Below are positions 5,725-5,867 of a stretch of 5,867 nt of DNA, piece by piece (position 1 is the stretch's first letter; each line of letters begins with the position of its first letter). Position numbers and translations under genes: made by a program. Below the pieces are notes generated by a model that worked only from the letters and a program-made list of their open reading frames with translations, had not been told where the DNA came from and did no database searches. The stretch comes from Actinomycetota bacterium (GTDB taxonomy: Bacteria > Actinomycetota > Acidimicrobiia > Spongiisociales > ZC4RG35): positions 1 to 5,867 of the forward strand of contig QGUS01000115.1 in the NCBI GenBank assembly GCA_003242515.1, given 5' to 3'.

Positions 5725-5867
5725 GGGTCCTGGTCTCGGTCCACGACAAGACCGGCCTGGTCGAGTTCGCCCGCCGGCTGGTGGCCGCCGGGGCGGGCGG
5801 GGGGGGGAGGGGGGGACGCGGCGCAGCGGTCCGGACCGCCGGGCCAGCGGTAACAGGTGTTCCCGAG
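5721..5867 (+). CDS. purH: Start of bifunctional AICAR transformylase/IMP cyclohydrolase, 3' truncated
   Basis: PurH performs the last two steps to IMP: formylation of AICAR and ring closure. Only 49 codons are present before the window edge. The opening RVLVSVHDKTGLVEFARRLVAAG is diagnostic for the N-terminal cyclohydrolase (MGS-like) domain, and AAVRTAG...VTGVPE further on matches the same domain. Between them, the usual ELVSTGGTA-type stretch is replaced by glycine and arginine codons (residues 26-34) in a G-rich tract. ATG 5721 overlaps the purN stop. An in-frame ATG at 5715 is a real alternative, since it lies eight bases after a GGAG sequence and adds only Met-Gly. Confidence 0.88.
   Translation, partial: MRVLVSVHDKTGLVEFARRLVAAGAGGGGRGGRGAAVRTAGPAVTGVPE
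5796..5822 (+). other. G-rich tract replacing a conserved PurH motif, likely sequence error
   Basis: Two guanine runs (9 at 5799-5807 and 7 at 5809-5815) cover the codons for the conserved STGGTA-type phosphate-binding loop. The frame and the number of residues on both sides are preserved, so substitutions to G, not insertions, would explain it. This resembles poor base calling near a contig end. The residues translated here should not be trusted. Confidence 0.6.

Overview
The window (5867 bp, very GC-rich) looks like ordinary chromosome from an Actinomycetota-type bacterium. Supporting signs are the high GC, GTG starts, 4-base stop/start overlaps, -10 boxes placed as in leaderless mRNAs, and an inverted repeat matching the Gram-positive/actinobacterial LexA operator (TCGAAC-N4-GTTCGA). 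Acidimicrobiia or a neighbouring class would fit, but the class is inference. No rRNA, tRNA, CRISPR array, insertion sequence or phage gene is visible.

Layout, left to right. (1) Bases 1-1047, plus strand: the C-terminal two thirds of an acyl-CoA synthetase of the benzoate-CoA ligase type, cut by the window edge. (2) A 113-base gap holds a putative SOS promoter/operator that runs into the start codon of (3) dinB, the Y-family DNA polymerase IV (1161-2378). (4) dinB converges on a three-gene minus-strand operon, and the two facing genes share the bases CTAG as overlapping stop codons. In transcription order the operon is a small membrane-anchored protein with an NTF2-like look (5027-4584), a 549-residue membrane protein built of six repeats of two helices (4587-2938), and a small PlsC-type acyltransferase (2941-2375). 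Both internal junctions are 4-base overlaps, so translational coupling is likely. (5) A 103-base divergent promoter region separates this operon from (6) purN (5131-5724), which overlaps (7) the start of purH, cut by the right edge.

How they work together: purN and purH encode the third and the last two steps of de novo IMP synthesis and are probably one transcript. dinB stands alone as a DNA-damage gene. The three-gene operon is the least understood part; its repeat protein, coupled to a lipid-type acyltransferase, suggests a cell-envelope role that is not demonstrated.

The items most worth a second look are the LexA-type operator lying directly over the dinB start codon, the six-fold repeat membrane protein, the palindrome centred on the two shared stop codons, and a guanine tract that replaces the usual STGGTA-type motif in purH without changing its length, which looks like a base-calling fault.
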